Shown here in pieces: positions 27,124 through 37,939 of a DNA stretch of 64,000 nucleotides (position 1 is its first letter; every line of letters starts with the position of its first letter). Source of the DNA: Clostridiales bacterium (GTDB lineage Bacteria; Bacillota; Clostridia; Christensenellales; Borkfalkiaceae); the NCBI GenBank assembly GCA_015069465.1, contig SVIO01000001.1, forward strand, positions 1 to 64,000, read 5' to 3'. The position numbers and the translations under genes were made by a program. The notes under the pieces were generated by a model. It did no database searches, had not been told where the DNA came from, and saw only the letters and a program-made list of their open reading frames with translations.

Positions 27124-27153
27124 GACATTTATATGAGTAGTTTGCATATATTA
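27124..27153 (+). promoter_or_regulatory. Possible mother-cell sporulation promoter
   Basis: CATATATTA (27145-27153) fits a sigma-E/sigma-K type -10 (CATAnnnTA), with GACATTT upstream at 27124-27130. The same CATATATTA occurs upstream of spoIVA in this window. Confidence 0.35.
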
Positions 27154-27180
27154 AAATAGAAAGCAAAAAAGGAGGAGAAT

Positions 27181-27813
27181 ATGTCGTTTTTTTGTAATTT
27201 TCAATCTGACAAGTGTCCTGGTCAAATCAATGGCAATCCGTTAAACGGCTTATGTGAAAAGGTATGCTTGCAAGTAAAAAAGGTGTTTGATGCATGTATG
27301 CAACAAAGCCAATTAAATGATATAGTATTAAACATAACAAACTTAACACCTGCAAATCCTACATATCCATTAACATTTATTAGTGCAAAAAGCACAGTGT
27401 CGCAAGGGGTGGTTAATAATTTACTTATCGAACCACTTTCTGAAAGACCAAACTGCGCTAGAGTTAAGTCGGATATCTTAATTCCTGTTTCGGTTGCTTA
27501 TACTGATGCTAATAATGTTGAAGGTGTTGCAACGGCAACAATTTCTATACCAAAAGATGTTATATTAAACATACCATCAGCATCAATTATGCCATATAAT
27601 GTAGAAGCAGTTGTTTCGTTAGTTTCAACACAAGGCACATATACTGACTTAAATCAGTTTATTGTCGATGCTTGTGTTTCTATTATAATAAAAATTGTAA
27701 TGGAAGTTGAACTACTTGTTCCATCTTATGGATATGCCGCAATCCCACCTTGTCAAGAATATACACAAGAGGTTTGTGCAGGATTTTTTGAACTTCCTAT
27801 GTACCCAGAATAA
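27181..27813 (+). CDS. Uncharacterised Cys-containing protein, possibly spore-associated
   Basis: A 210-residue protein I cannot assign. The N terminus is Cys-rich (CNFQSDKC, then GLCEKVCLQVKKVFDAC within the first 40 residues). It is followed by a Thr/Ser/Pro-rich beta-type middle with VTYTD-like strands, a hydrophobic stretch near 160-180 and a Cys-containing C terminus. There is no signal peptide. The very strong AAAGGAGGAG site and a sigma-E/K-like promoter suggest a mother-cell spore or coat protein. Monocistronic, with a hairpin following. Confidence 0.6.
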   Translation: MSFFCNFQSDKCPGQINGNPLNGLCEKVCLQVKKVFDACMQQSQLNDIVLNITNLTPANPTYPLTFISAKSTVSQGVVNNLLIEPLSERPNCARVKSDILIPVSVAYTDANNVEGVATATISIPKDVILNIPSASIMPYNVEAVVSLVSTQGTYTDLNQFIVDACVSIIIKIVMEVELLVPSYGYAAIPPCQEYTQEVCAGFFELPMYPE

Positions 27814-27834
27814 TAGGAAAATAGTTGCATTTTT

Positions 27835-27855
27835 AAGCGTGGTGACCCCACGCTT
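27835..27855 (+). terminator. Terminator-like hairpin
   Basis: AAGCGTGG (27835-27842) pairs with CCACGCTT (27848-27855). It is preceded by TTTTT and followed by ATTTG, so it is a weak terminator on the plus strand. Confidence 0.5.
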
Positions 27856-27888
27856 ATTTGCATTTAAATGAATATTCATTTAATACGC

Positions 27889-27917
27889 TTGCAATATCAT
27901 GGTTATTATGTTATTAT
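27889..27917 (+). promoter_or_regulatory. Promoter very close to the start codon
   Basis: TTGCAA (27889-27894), 17 bp, TATTAT (27912-27917). The ATG at 27924 is about where transcription would begin. Confidence 0.45.
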
Positions 27918-27923
27918 TTAGTT

Positions 27924-28622
27924 ATGAAAATTTTTGCAATTAGTGATTTACATTTATCCATTTCTACCAACAAACCTATGGATATTTTTGGTGGAAATTG
28001 GGTTAATTATATGGAGAAAATTCGTGAAGACTGGGAAAATAAGGTCAGTGATGAAGACTTGGTTTTGATTGGTGGTGACATCAGTTGGGCAATGAACATT
28101 GATGATGCAAAAAAGGATATTCAGTCGTTATCTTCGCTTAAGGGAAAAAAGATTTTAATTAAAGGTAATCACGATTATTGGTGGAGTGGAATCGGCAAGG
28201 TTAGAGATATGCTTCCACAAAATTTTTATGCACTTCAAAACGACAGTATAAGGTTTGATGGTGTTGTAATTTGTGGCTCTAGGTGTTGGAGCGTTCCCGG
28301 TTCGCCTGATTTTAACGAGCAGGATAGAAAAATCTATAATAGGGAAATTGAAAGGCTAAAACTTTCACTTAAAGATGCGTTTAAGTTAAAACAAGAAGGA
28401 GATAAGTTGATTGCACTCATTCATTTTCCACCCTTTAATGTTCATAGAGAAGATAGTGCTTTCACCGATATTTTTGCTGAATATGGTGTAGATAGTGTAG
28501 TTTATGGGCATTTACATGGCAAAAATGTGCGAGCAGACAGGTTGGTTATAAAAAATGGGGTTAAATATTATTTAACATCTTGTGACCAAGTAGATAATAA
28601 ATTAACGGAGATAGAATTATGA
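27924..28622 (+). CDS. Calcineurin-like metallophosphoesterase
   Basis: A 232-residue phosphoesterase: FAISDLHLS (residues 3-11), GGDISWA near 50, KGNHDYWW near 80, IHFPPF near 165 and YGHLHG near 193. These five metal-binding blocks are complete. It fits the small YpbG/COG1768-type phosphohydrolases; substrate unknown. A longer frame from 27858 exists, but the homology starts at the 27924 ATG, which has no Shine-Dalgarno. The stop overlaps the permease start (ATGA). Confidence 0.8.
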   Translation: MKIFAISDLHLSISTNKPMDIFGGNWVNYMEKIREDWENKVSDEDLVLIGGDISWAMNIDDAKKDIQSLSSLKGKKILIKGNHDYWWSGIGKVRDMLPQNFYALQNDSIRFDGVVICGSRCWSVPGSPDFNEQDRKIYNREIERLKLSLKDAFKLKQEGDKLIALIHFPPFNVHREDSAFTDIFAEYGVDSVVYGHLHGKNVRADRLVIKNGVKYYLTSCDQVDNKLTEIEL

Positions 28623-29755
28623 CAAAAGAAAGTCAAATAAATACTTTTGGTCAAAAGGCTAAAAAATACCTAAAAGAAATGCCAAAACGCTATTTTATAA
28701 CTGCATTTTCAGGCATGGCGCAAGGTCTTTTTGTTACCCTTATTGCAGGAACGATTTTAGCAACTATTGCTACTGAAATTATTCAAACTACTAATTATAT
28801 TGGACAAACATTATTATATATTGCAAATATCGCTAAAATTTTAATGGGAGTTGGTATTGGTGTAGGTATTGCAAACGCACTTGGCAAAAATAAACTAATT
28901 ATCTTTTCTGCTGCTGTTGCAGGGTTTATTGGTGCTTGGGCTGACCAACTAGTTTTAGGTGGTGGTGGCTTTGATAAAATCATGTTGCTAATTTCAAGCA
29001 AGCAATTACCAGGTAATCCTATTAGTTCTTATGTAGTTACTATGTTTGTTGTAGAAATTGTTGATTTATATGATAGTAAGACAAAGTTAGATATCATATT
29101 GATACCAATTGGTGTTTTAATATTTGCGTTTATGGGAATTTTTATAGCATTTCCATTTGCTTGGCTTGTAAATAAACTTGGTGATTTAATTGCTATTGCA
29201 ACTAATTTTGCTCCTGTTCCTATGGGCGTATTTATTGCTGTTGTTATGGGTATTTTGTTAACAATGCCAACATCTTCTGCTGCTATTTGGGTGGCTGTTT
29301 CTAGTTCGGTATCTGCTGGCAATGAACAAGCAATGCTCATTGCAGGTGGTGCGGCAACTGTTGGTTGTGCTTGCCATATGGTGGGTTTTGCAGTTGCAAG
29401 TTATCGTGAAAATGGTTTTGGTGGCTTGATTGCACAAGGCTTGGGAACTAGTATGCTTCAAATTCCAAACATTATGGTTAAACCTATAATAATGCTACCT
29501 ATGATTATATCTAGTGCCATTTTGGGCGCATTTGCTCCTATTTTTGGTTTGATGTGTAGTTCTTCTGGTGGTGGTATGGGTACGAGTGGACTTGTTGGCG
29601 TTATAGATTTATTCACAAACACTTCTGGTGCGTTGGGAATTGCTGGAATTATCCTTTTAATGTTTGTTCTTCCTGCGATTCTAAATGTTATTATAAGCGA
29701 ATTTATGAGAAAGAAAGGTTGGATTAAATTTGGGGATATGAAACTTCCTGACTAA
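28619..29755 (+). CDS. PfoR-like PTS EIIC-type membrane protein
   Basis: A 378-residue polytopic membrane protein with about ten hydrophobic segments, resembling the PTS_EIIC_2/PfoR group of permease-like proteins (e.g. GMAQGLFVTLIAGTI near residue 33 and GFIGAWADQLVLGGGG near 100). No EIIA/EIIB domains are attached, so transport of a sugar via PTS is not shown; related proteins are named for a regulatory effect in Clostridium perfringens. Overlaps the phosphoesterase by 4 nt, so the two are co-translated. Confidence 0.75.
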   Translation: MTKESQINTFGQKAKKYLKEMPKRYFITAFSGMAQGLFVTLIAGTILATIATEIIQTTNYIGQTLLYIANIAKILMGVGIGVGIANALGKNKLIIFSAAVAGFIGAWADQLVLGGGGFDKIMLLISSKQLPGNPISSYVVTMFVVEIVDLYDSKTKLDIILIPIGVLIFAFMGIFIAFPFAWLVNKLGDLIAIATNFAPVPMGVFIAVVMGILLTMPTSSAAIWVAVSSSVSAGNEQAMLIAGGAATVGCACHMVGFAVASYRENGFGGLIAQGLGTSMLQIPNIMVKPIIMLPMIISSAILGAFAPIFGLMCSSSGGGMGTSGLVGVIDLFTNTSGALGIAGIILLMFVLPAILNVIISEFMRKKGWIKFGDMKLPD

Positions 29756-29782
29756 TAAATAGATAAATAATTTATATACATG

Positions 29783-29808
29783 AAAAAGACGGACAAACCG
29801 TCTTTTTT
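29783..29808 (+). terminator. Terminator after PfoR-like gene
   Basis: AAAAAGACGG (29783-29792) pairs with CCGTCTTTTT (29798-29807). Confidence 0.85.
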
Positions 29809-29865
29809 CTTTTGGTGTTAAATAAAAGTTTTTAAGCATAAAATATATAAATAAGGAGATAATTT

Positions 29866-30132
29866 ATGCAAGAACAAAATTTATTAGGTCAAGAAAAATT
29901 GGTATTAGAAGCAAGAAAACACTTGTCATTTTGTGGAGTTCAAACGGTTGATGGTTTTAACGAGCAATCACTTAGGCTTTCTGTAAATGATAGCAAGGTT
30001 GTGGTTGTTGGTGACAATATAAAAATAACAGCATTCAACAAAGCAAACGGAAATTTAACGGCAGAAGGCGATTTTTATGAAATTAAATATTTACATAAAA
30101 AAGTGCCAATAGTTAAAAGGATATTTAAGTAA
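29866..30132 (+). CDS. yabP: Sporulation protein YabP
   Basis: An 88-residue YabP/YqfC-family protein, needed in the mother cell for spore cortex formation in Bacillus. The family core SFCGVQTVDGFNEQSLRLSV and GDNIKITAFN (residues about 24-60) is recognisable. It is followed without a gap by the yabQ-like gene and then divIC, the same order as in Bacillus and clostridia. Strong AAGGAG site. Confidence 0.85.
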   Translation: MQEQNLLGQEKLVLEARKHLSFCGVQTVDGFNEQSLRLSVNDSKVVVVGDNIKITAFNKANGNLTAEGDFYEIKYLHKKVPIVKRIFK

Positions 30133-30642
30133 ATGTTTGTTACCTTAAATCAATTCTACATATTTATTGCCTGCGTAATGTTTGGTGCTTTAGGTGGAGT
30201 GCTTTTTTCGTTTTTTGGGGGTATAAAATTCTTTATTAACAATAAAGTTTTTGAAATAATTTTTGATATATTCTGCATGGCAATACTGAGCGTTACTTTT
30301 TCTGTTTTTTCCTATAAGTATGCCTTTCCTAATCTAAGGGTATATATGCTTGTAGGGGTGCTTTTAGGGCTTAGTATGTATTTAAAAAGTTTTCATAGAA
30401 TACTTGCAAAATTTACAAAAAAAGTTTATAATATAACTATATTAAAGTTTACAAAAGGTAAGGGAAGTAAAAATGACCGAAACAAAAGCAAAAAGGGTAA
30501 TAGTAGCGTCAACGGTGGGAGCAGTTTTGCTACTATTTATTCTAGTGACAATAATGGTCTATCAAATGATTTCAATAGGGGTAAAAAAGAATCGCATAGA
30601 ATACTTAGAAAGTCAAATCGCAAAGTACGAAATGTTAACTGA
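30133..30642 (+). CDS. yabQ: YabQ-like spore cortex membrane protein with extended overlapping C terminus
   Basis: A 169-residue protein: three to four hydrophobic segments in residues 1-95 match YabQ, a mother-cell membrane protein needed for spore cortex. It starts directly after the yabP stop. From about residue 114 the reading frame runs 170 nt into divIC in another frame, giving a low-complexity, Ser/Asn/Lys-rich tail with no homology expected. A lost stop codon at the original end is the simplest explanation. Translation into divIC could affect divIC expression. Confidence 0.75.
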   Translation: MFVTLNQFYIFIACVMFGALGGVLFSFFGGIKFFINNKVFEIIFDIFCMAILSVTFSVFSYKYAFPNLRVYMLVGVLLGLSMYLKSFHRILAKFTKKVYNITILKFTKGKGSKNDRNKSKKGNSSVNGGSSFATIYSSDNNGLSNDFNRGKKESHRILRKSNRKVRNVN

Positions 30643-30739
30643 ACAAGGTTTGCAAACTATAGAAACTCGTTCAATGCGTGAATGGATAGAAAGAGAAGCA
30701 AGAAAACTAGGTTATAGATATTCTTTTGATGGCGAATAA
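30473..30739 (+). CDS. divIC: Septum formation initiator DivIC/FtsB family
   Basis: An 88-residue bitopic protein: short cytoplasmic N terminus, one membrane helix (residues about 9-31), a coiled coil with NRIEYLESQIAKYE, and a C-terminal REWIEREARKLGYR motif typical of DivIC/FtsB. It would bind FtsL and DivIB in the divisome. The start follows AAGGGAAG and lies within the extended yabQ frame. Confidence 0.85.
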   Translation: MTETKAKRVIVASTVGAVLLLFILVTIMVYQMISIGVKKNRIEYLESQIAKYEMLTEQGLQTIETRSMREWIEREARKLGYRYSFDGE

Positions 30740-30743
30740 AATT

Positions 30744-31598
30744 ATGAAATATGCTGTTATTGACATTGGTTCTAACTCAGTAAGACTTATGATGAGTGAT
30801 GGACAATCTACTGAATATAAACAAGTTAAAACAACAAGACTTGCCGAAAATATGGGAACGGAAAAGATATTAAAGCTCGGACCTATTGAGCGCACAGTGT
30901 CTGCCGTTTCTTTTTTTGTTCAAAAGGCAAAAAATGAAAATGCCGATAAAATATACATCTTTGCAACTGCAGCCGTTAGACAGGCCAAAAACAAGCAAGA
31001 AATCATTGATAAAATTAAAATGTCAACAGGTATTGATGTCGATGTTATTGATGGTATGCTCGAAGCAAAACTTGGCGCAACGGGCGCTTTAAATGGCAGT
31101 GATGGTGGAATAATCGATGTCGGTGGTGCAAGTTCTGAAGTTTTGGTTATTAAAAACGGCAAGACCATTTACTCAAAAAGTATAAATATTGGTGCTGTAA
31201 AAGTCTTTAATGAGTGTGGTCAAAATAAAGATGAGATTTTGTCTCTTATAAGTAGTGCTGTAAAAGAGTTTGGTGATATTCCATGCGCAAACTTTTATGG
31301 TATAGGTGGCACGGCAACCAGCCTTGCGTCAATCAGTTTAAAAATGCCTGTTTATGACCCAAAACTAGTTCAAGGCTATAAACTTACTATGCAAGAGATT
31401 TTGGCGCTTAGAGATATGCTACTTGACATGACAGTAGGGCAAAAACGAGAACTTGTTGGGCTTCAGCCTGACAGGGCAGAAGTTATTGCAGGTGGCGTTA
31501 GTATTATTTATGAAATATTAAATATCGCTGGCGTGGATAATCTAACGATAAGTGAAAACGATAATCTTGAAGGTTATTTATCTTATAAAGGGGTTTGA
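30744..31598 (+). CDS. Ppx/GppA family exopolyphosphatase-like protein
   Basis: A 284-residue protein with the ASKHA fold: VIDIGSNSVRLM (residues 5-16), ATAAVRQAKN near 76 and GIIDVGGASSEV near 123. Members hydrolyse polyphosphate or pppGpp. It is short, with no C-terminal HD domain, matching the clostridial Ppx form. An alternative start at 30729 overlaps divIC by 11 nt; I prefer 30744 because the family begins at MKYAVIDIG. A TTG further upstream is unlikely. Confidence 0.82.
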   Translation: MKYAVIDIGSNSVRLMMSDGQSTEYKQVKTTRLAENMGTEKILKLGPIERTVSAVSFFVQKAKNENADKIYIFATAAVRQAKNKQEIIDKIKMSTGIDVDVIDGMLEAKLGATGALNGSDGGIIDVGGASSEVLVIKNGKTIYSKSINIGAVKVFNECGQNKDEILSLISSAVKEFGDIPCANFYGIGGTATSLASISLKMPVYDPKLVQGYKLTMQEILALRDMLLDMTVGQKRELVGLQPDRAEVIAGGVSIIYEILNIAGVDNLTISENDNLEGYLSYKGV

Positions 31599-31599
31599 A

Positions 31600-32697
31600 A
31601 TGAGTAGAAAAGTAAATATAATCAATTATAGTCTCACAATGGTTATAACTGTTGCATTGCTTTTATATGCGCTAACATTATGTAGTGATGTTTATGGTGG
31701 AGAGATGGTCGATGCCATATTAAAATTTGCTGTTGGTGCTATTATTGCTGGCGTTATATGTACTTTTGCTCACGAATTAGGGCACTATTTTGCTGGCAAG
31801 AAAAATGGGTTTGTTTTTTCTTGTATGCAAGTTTTGTTTTTTAGGTGGGAAAAGGTTGGAAAAAGAGTTCAATTTAATTTTTGCATGATAGGTGAACAAG
31901 CAGGTTTTACCGAGATGATTCCAACAAATAGTGAAGGTATGGAGAAATCGTTTAAGAAGATGACAAATGGTGGCATAATTGCATCATTTATAGTAATGAT
32001 TATAGGAATTCCATCGCTATTTTTAACGGCTTATTTACCTGTTTGGGCATTTTCTATTTGGTCTATGTTGTTGACGGTTGGTGCATATTTCTTTTTTGGG
32101 ACATTTCTTCCAGCATCTGAATCACACACGCTCAATGATGGGGCAGTTTTATATCACATAAATCATAAAACCGACTCATCAAAAGTAATGATAAACCTTC
32201 TTAAAATACAAGCCCAATTATATGGTGGCAAATCGCCGGCAGAAGTGGATGAAGGTTTGTATTTTGACCTTCCACAACTTAGAGAAGATGACTTAAATTT
32301 TGCACTATTATTAAACGCAAGGTATTCGTATTATTTGGATAAAAAAGATTATGAAAATGCAAAGAAAACGACAGAAAGGCTACTTTCTCTAGAAGAATAT
32401 TTGCCAAAATCATATTATGCAGTATTTTTGGTCGATGCTCTTTATAATGCTTGCACTTTTGACTTTGATGAAGACCGTGCTGACGATATATTGTATGAAG
32501 TAGATAAATATATAAATAATGTAAACAATTGCTCTAATGTTCGTGCAAAACTTGCTTATTTGTTAAACGTAAGGCGAGAAACTGAAGGACTTGATATCTT
32601 TTTCACAAAAGCATATAAAGAAGCTGGCAGGTGCCAATTAAAAGGCTTAGGCGCTATGGAAATAAAACTTTTAGACGAGTTAAAGCAATCAAAATAG
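31600..32697 (+). CDS. M50-like membrane metalloprotease with helical C terminus
   Basis: A 365-residue membrane protein. The zinc motif HELGHYFAGKK is near residues 65-75, inside a hydrophobic segment, and the second site motif SHTLNDG is near 178, as in site-2 protease (M50) relatives. About four membrane segments occupy residues 10-175. The C-terminal 170 residues are soluble, helical and TPR-like. The ATG at 31600 follows AAAGGGG, one base after the upstream stop. The substrate is not evident. A terminator follows. Confidence 0.7.
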   Translation: MSRKVNIINYSLTMVITVALLLYALTLCSDVYGGEMVDAILKFAVGAIIAGVICTFAHELGHYFAGKKNGFVFSCMQVLFFRWEKVGKRVQFNFCMIGEQAGFTEMIPTNSEGMEKSFKKMTNGGIIASFIVMIIGIPSLFLTAYLPVWAFSIWSMLLTVGAYFFFGTFLPASESHTLNDGAVLYHINHKTDSSKVMINLLKIQAQLYGGKSPAEVDEGLYFDLPQLREDDLNFALLLNARYSYYLDKKDYENAKKTTERLLSLEEYLPKSYYAVFLVDALYNACTFDFDEDRADDILYEVDKYINNVNNCSNVRAKLAYLLNVRRETEGLDIFFTKAYKEAGRCQLKGLGAMEIKLLDELKQSK

Positions 32698-32732
32698 TAT
32701 TTTATTGATTAAATAATTTTATAATCATTAGA

Positions 32733-32761
32733 AAAAAGAGCGATTTTTTATCGCTCTTTTT
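32733..32761 (+). terminator. Terminator after M50-like gene
   Basis: AAAAAGAGCGA (32733-32743) pairs with TCGCTCTTTTT (32751-32761). It may also serve the convergent small minus-strand gene. Confidence 0.85.
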
Positions 32762-32793
32762 AGTTTTTTTAATCAAAATTTTATATATATTTT

Positions 32794-32943
32794 TTATCCT
32801 AAAATTTCTAAATCTGAATAACAATTAGGGCATATTTTTAATGTATTATCAGCGCATTTTTCACAAAAATTACTGCCACAATTTTTGCAACCAAATAGAA
32901 AACCGTCTTTAATTTTTTTGTTGCAATTTTTGCATTTTTGCAT
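32794..32943 (-). CDS. Small four-CxxC zinc-ribbon protein
   Basis: A 49-residue protein with four CxxC pairs: CKNC at residues 4-7, CKNC at 19-22, CEKC at 27-30 and CPNC at 38-41. This pattern should bind two zinc ions. The ATG at 32943 has a very strong AAGGGGGAA ribosome-binding site eight bases upstream, which argues that it is real. No longer domain is attached. It is convergent with the M50-like gene and divergent from gyrB. Function unknown; regulatory or adaptor roles are common for such proteins. Confidence 0.75.
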   Translation of the reverse strand: MQKCKNCNKKIKDGFLFGCKNCGSNFCEKCADNTLKICPNCYSDLEILG

Positions 32944-33067
32944 ATATTTTTCCCCCTTGTTTATCAAAAATATTATGTGTAAATTAACAAAATATATTCA
33001 TTATTTATAGTTTGAAGAAAAAACAATATTTAAAACTATAAATAGTTTTAATATTTGCTAATTTTGC

Positions 33068-33096
33068 TTGTAAAAATAAATAAAATATGTTATAAT
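33068..33096 (+). promoter_or_regulatory. gyrB promoter
   Basis: TTGTAA (33068-33073), 17 bp, TATAAT (33091-33096), about 84 bp before the gyrB ATG. Confidence 0.55.
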
Positions 33097-33167
33097 ATTC
33101 TCATCAAATTGTCGTGTGAAAAAGCAAGATAAAAATTTCTTTTTAGCATAATGACAAAATTCATTAA

Positions 33168-35090
<1,923 letters not shown>

Positions 35091-35101
35091 TGGGGTGAAA
35101 C

Positions 35102-37591
35102 ATGGCTAAAAAAGATATTAGTGCAGAATTATCTGCTGAATTTAAAGCGACCTTAGAAAAAACAAAACTTATAAACATTGAAGTTAATAATGAAGTAAAA
35201 AAATCATTTATTGCCTATGCAATGGCAGTTAATGTATCTCGTGCTATTCCTGATGTTAGAGACGGCTTAAAACCTGTTCATAGGCGTATTCTTTATGCAA
35301 TGCACGATATGGGGCTTACTAGCGATAAAGCATTTAAAAAATGTGCTAAAATCGTCGGTGAAGTATTGGGTAAATACCATCCACACGGCGATAGTTCGGT
35401 TTATGATGCTCTCGTTAGACTTGCTCAAAACTTTTCAATCAATTTCCCACTCGTTGATGGTCACGGTAACTTTGGTTCTGTCGATGGTGACCCTGCTGCT
35501 GCATATAGATATACCGAAGCAAGACTATCTAAACTTGCTAACGAAATGCTTAGAGAAATTGATAAAAATACAGTTGATTTTTATCCTAACTTTGATGATA
35601 CCGAAATGCAACCTGTAGTTTTACCATCAAGAATACCTAACATCTTAGTTAATGGTGCTGATGGTATCGCTGTTGGTATGGCAACAAATATTCCACCACA
35701 TAACCTTGCAGAATGCTTAAACGCTTGCATTGCTATTATGGACAACCCTGAAATCACTGTTGAAGAACTTATGGAATATGTTCCAGCGCCAGACTATCCA
35801 ACAGGTGGCGTTTTGATGGGCAGAGCAGGTATCAAGCAGGCTTATAGAACGGGTAAAGGTGGCTATGTTCTTCGTGCTAAGTGCGAAATTGAAGAATTCA
35901 ATAACGGAACAAGGGAAAGAATTGTTGTAACAGAACTTCCATATCAAGTAAACAAGGCACTTCTTATAAAGAGCATTGCCGATATGGTTAAAGATAAGAG
36001 AATAGAAGGCGTAAGCGACATCAAAGATGAGTCTGATAGACACGGTATGCGTATGGTTATCGACCTTAAGAAAGATGCCAACGCACAAGTTGTGTTGAAC
36101 ACGCTTTATAAACATACAAATTTACAAGTTAAAGATGGTATTACATTCCTTGCGCTCGTTGATGGCGAACCAAAAGTTCTTGGACTTAAAGAAACCTTAG
36201 AACATTATATCAAACACCAAGAAGATGTTATTGTTCGTCGCACGAAATATGACCTTGCTAAAACTGAAGAAAGAGAACATATTGTTAGGGGCTTAGTAAT
36301 AGCACTTGCAAATATCGATAGAGTTATTGAGATAATTCGCCGTTCAGCAGATAAAAATAGTGCTTGTGAAGCATTGATTCAAGAGTTTGAACTTTCAGAT
36401 AAGCAAGCAAATGCAATTCTAGAAATGAGATTGCAACGATTAACAAGTATGGAAGTTGAAAAACTAAATGAAGAACTTGTTGAACTTGCAAATATTATTG
36501 CTGACTTAAAAGATATTTTGGCAAAACCAGAAAGAGTAAAGGCAATTATTCGTGCCGATATGGAATATATTAAAGAAAAATATCCATCACCAAGAAAGAC
36601 AGAACTTTCTTATGACTATGGCGAAATCGATATTGCTGATATGATTCCTGTTGAAGACGTTGTTGTAAGCCTAACTCACTTTGGATATGTTAAGCGTGTT
36701 CCTGTTGCTGAATATAGAACACAAAGAAGAGGTGGTAAGGGCGTTACTGCACATAAACCAAAAGAAGAAGACTTTATCGATAATATGTTCGTTACTTCTA
36801 CTCATGATGACATCTTGTTCTTTACCGATATGGGCAAGGTTTATAGCATAAAAGGCTACATGGTTCCAGAAGGTCAAAGAACTGCTCGTGGTAGGGCTAT
36901 CGTTAACCTATTACAACTTGCTGAGGGTGAAAAAGTAAGGGCTATGATACCACTTAAAGCCGATACTGAAGGTTATATAGTTATGGCAACTCAAAACGGT
37001 CTTATCAAAAAGACGGCGCTTTCTGAGTTCGCTAGCATAAGAAAGACAGGCAAGATTGCTATTAGCATTGTCGAAGGCGATGAACTTATTTCCGTTCAAC
37101 TTTCTACAGGTAATGACCAAATCATTATTGCTTCTCACGAAGGTAAGTGTATAAGATTTAGCGAAGAAGATGTTCGCCCAATGGGTAGAGACACTCAAGG
37201 TGTTAAGAGTATGACCTTGAATAAGGGTGATATAGTTGTAGATATGGCTGTTATTAAAGAAGGCTCAGAAGTTATTACAATGACTGAAAACGGCTATGGT
37301 AAGCGTTCTGATATAGAAGACTATAGGATGCAAAGCCGTGGTGGTAAAGGTGTTAAAGCAGGCGTATTTAACAGCAAAACGGGTAAACTTGCAAGTCTAA
37401 AACTTATTTCTGATAGCGAAGATATCATGATTATCACCGATAACGGAACGATTATTAGAGTTGCTGCTGATGATATTAGTAAGATTGGTAGAGATACTCA
37501 AGGCGTTAGAATTATGAGAATTGATGATTCAACCGTTAAGAAAATTGCAATTACACCAAAAGGTGAAGATGAAGAAATAGAAGAAGAATAG
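35102..37591 (+). CDS. gyrA: DNA gyrase subunit A
   Basis: An 829-residue cleavage-and-religation subunit. Catalytic Tyr137 lies in RYTEARLS. The quinolone-determining positions are Ser98 and Asp102 (Ser83 and Asp87 in E. coli numbering), the susceptible type. The C-terminal beta-pinwheel starts with the GyrA-box QRRGGKG near residue 540, which separates gyrase from topoisomerase IV. Start site GGGGTG. It ends with a hairpin. Confidence 0.97.
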   Translation: MAKKDISAELSAEFKATLEKTKLINIEVNNEVKKSFIAYAMAVNVSRAIPDVRDGLKPVHRRILYAMHDMGLTSDKAFKKCAKIVGEVLGKYHPHGDSSVYDALVRLAQNFSINFPLVDGHGNFGSVDGDPAAAYRYTEARLSKLANEMLREIDKNTVDFYPNFDDTEMQPVVLPSRIPNILVNGADGIAVGMATNIPPHNLAECLNACIAIMDNPEITVEELMEYVPAPDYPTGGVLMGRAGIKQAYRTGKGGYVLRAKCEIEEFNNGTRERIVVTELPYQVNKALLIKSIADMVKDKRIEGVSDIKDESDRHGMRMVIDLKKDANAQVVLNTLYKHTNLQVKDGITFLALVDGEPKVLGLKETLEHYIKHQEDVIVRRTKYDLAKTEEREHIVRGLVIALANIDRVIEIIRRSADKNSACEALIQEFELSDKQANAILEMRLQRLTSMEVEKLNEELVELANIIADLKDILAKPERVKAIIRADMEYIKEKYPSPRKTELSYDYGEIDIADMIPVEDVVVSLTHFGYVKRVPVAEYRTQRRGGKGVTAHKPKEEDFIDNMFVTSTHDDILFFTDMGKVYSIKGYMVPEGQRTARGRAIVNLLQLAEGEKVRAMIPLKADTEGYIVMATQNGLIKKTALSEFASIRKTGKIAISIVEGDELISVQLSTGNDQIIIASHEGKCIRFSEEDVRPMGRDTQGVKSMTLNKGDIVVDMAVIKEGSEVITMTENGYGKRSDIEDYRMQSRGGKGVKAGVFNSKTGKLASLKLISDSEDIMIITDNGTIIRVAADDISKIGRDTQGVRIMRIDDSTVKKIAITPKGEDEEIEEE

Positions 37592-37626
37592 TTTTTATTG
37601 CTTTATCAATATCTATAAAACATAAT

Positions 37627-37655
37627 AGGTCGTTAGCGTTTTTTGCTAGCGACCT
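37627..37655 (+). terminator. Hairpin after gyrA
   Basis: AGGTCGTTAGC (37627-37637) pairs with GCTAGCGACCT (37645-37655), one wobble pair; the T-run is weak. Confidence 0.65.
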
Positions 37656-37713
37656 ATATAATTTTAACATAAAAATATTTTTATTAAATTTTGGCTGAAC
37701 TTGTATATTTATA

Positions 37714-37742
37714 TTGACAAAAGTTATTAAATTTTATATAAT
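37714..37742 (+). promoter_or_regulatory. Consensus promoter of tRNA-Thr
   Basis: TTGACA (37714-37719), 17 bp, TATAAT (37737-37742): exact consensus, about 35 bp upstream of the tRNA. Confidence 0.85.
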
Positions 37743-37776
37743 ATACAAGCGTTTTAAGTGATTTATAACTAAATAC

Positions 37777-37852
37777 GCTGATGTGGCACAGTCGGTAGCG
37801 CACCGCCTTGGTAAGGCGGAGGTCACGGGTTCAAGTCCCGCCATCAGCTCCA
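37777..37852 (+). tRNA. tRNA-Thr(GGT)
   Basis: A 76-nt tRNA with acceptor stem GCTGATG/CATCAGC, discriminator T and encoded CCA. The anticodon arm is CCGCC-TTGGTAA-GGCGG, with anticodon GGT (reads ACC and ACT, threonine). The T arm has TTCAAGT. No intron. A terminator follows. Confidence 0.95.
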
Positions 37853-37854
37853 AA

Positions 37855-37886
37855 AAAACCAACCACCTTTATAGGTAGTTGGTTTT
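37855..37886 (+). terminator. Terminator after tRNA-Thr
   Basis: An AACCAACCACCT/AGGTAGTTGGTT hairpin followed by a T-run. Confidence 0.8.
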
Positions 37887-37939
37887 TTATTGTTAGAATT
37901 AAATATTTGTTAATGTTTTTCTATTGCTTTATAAAATTT

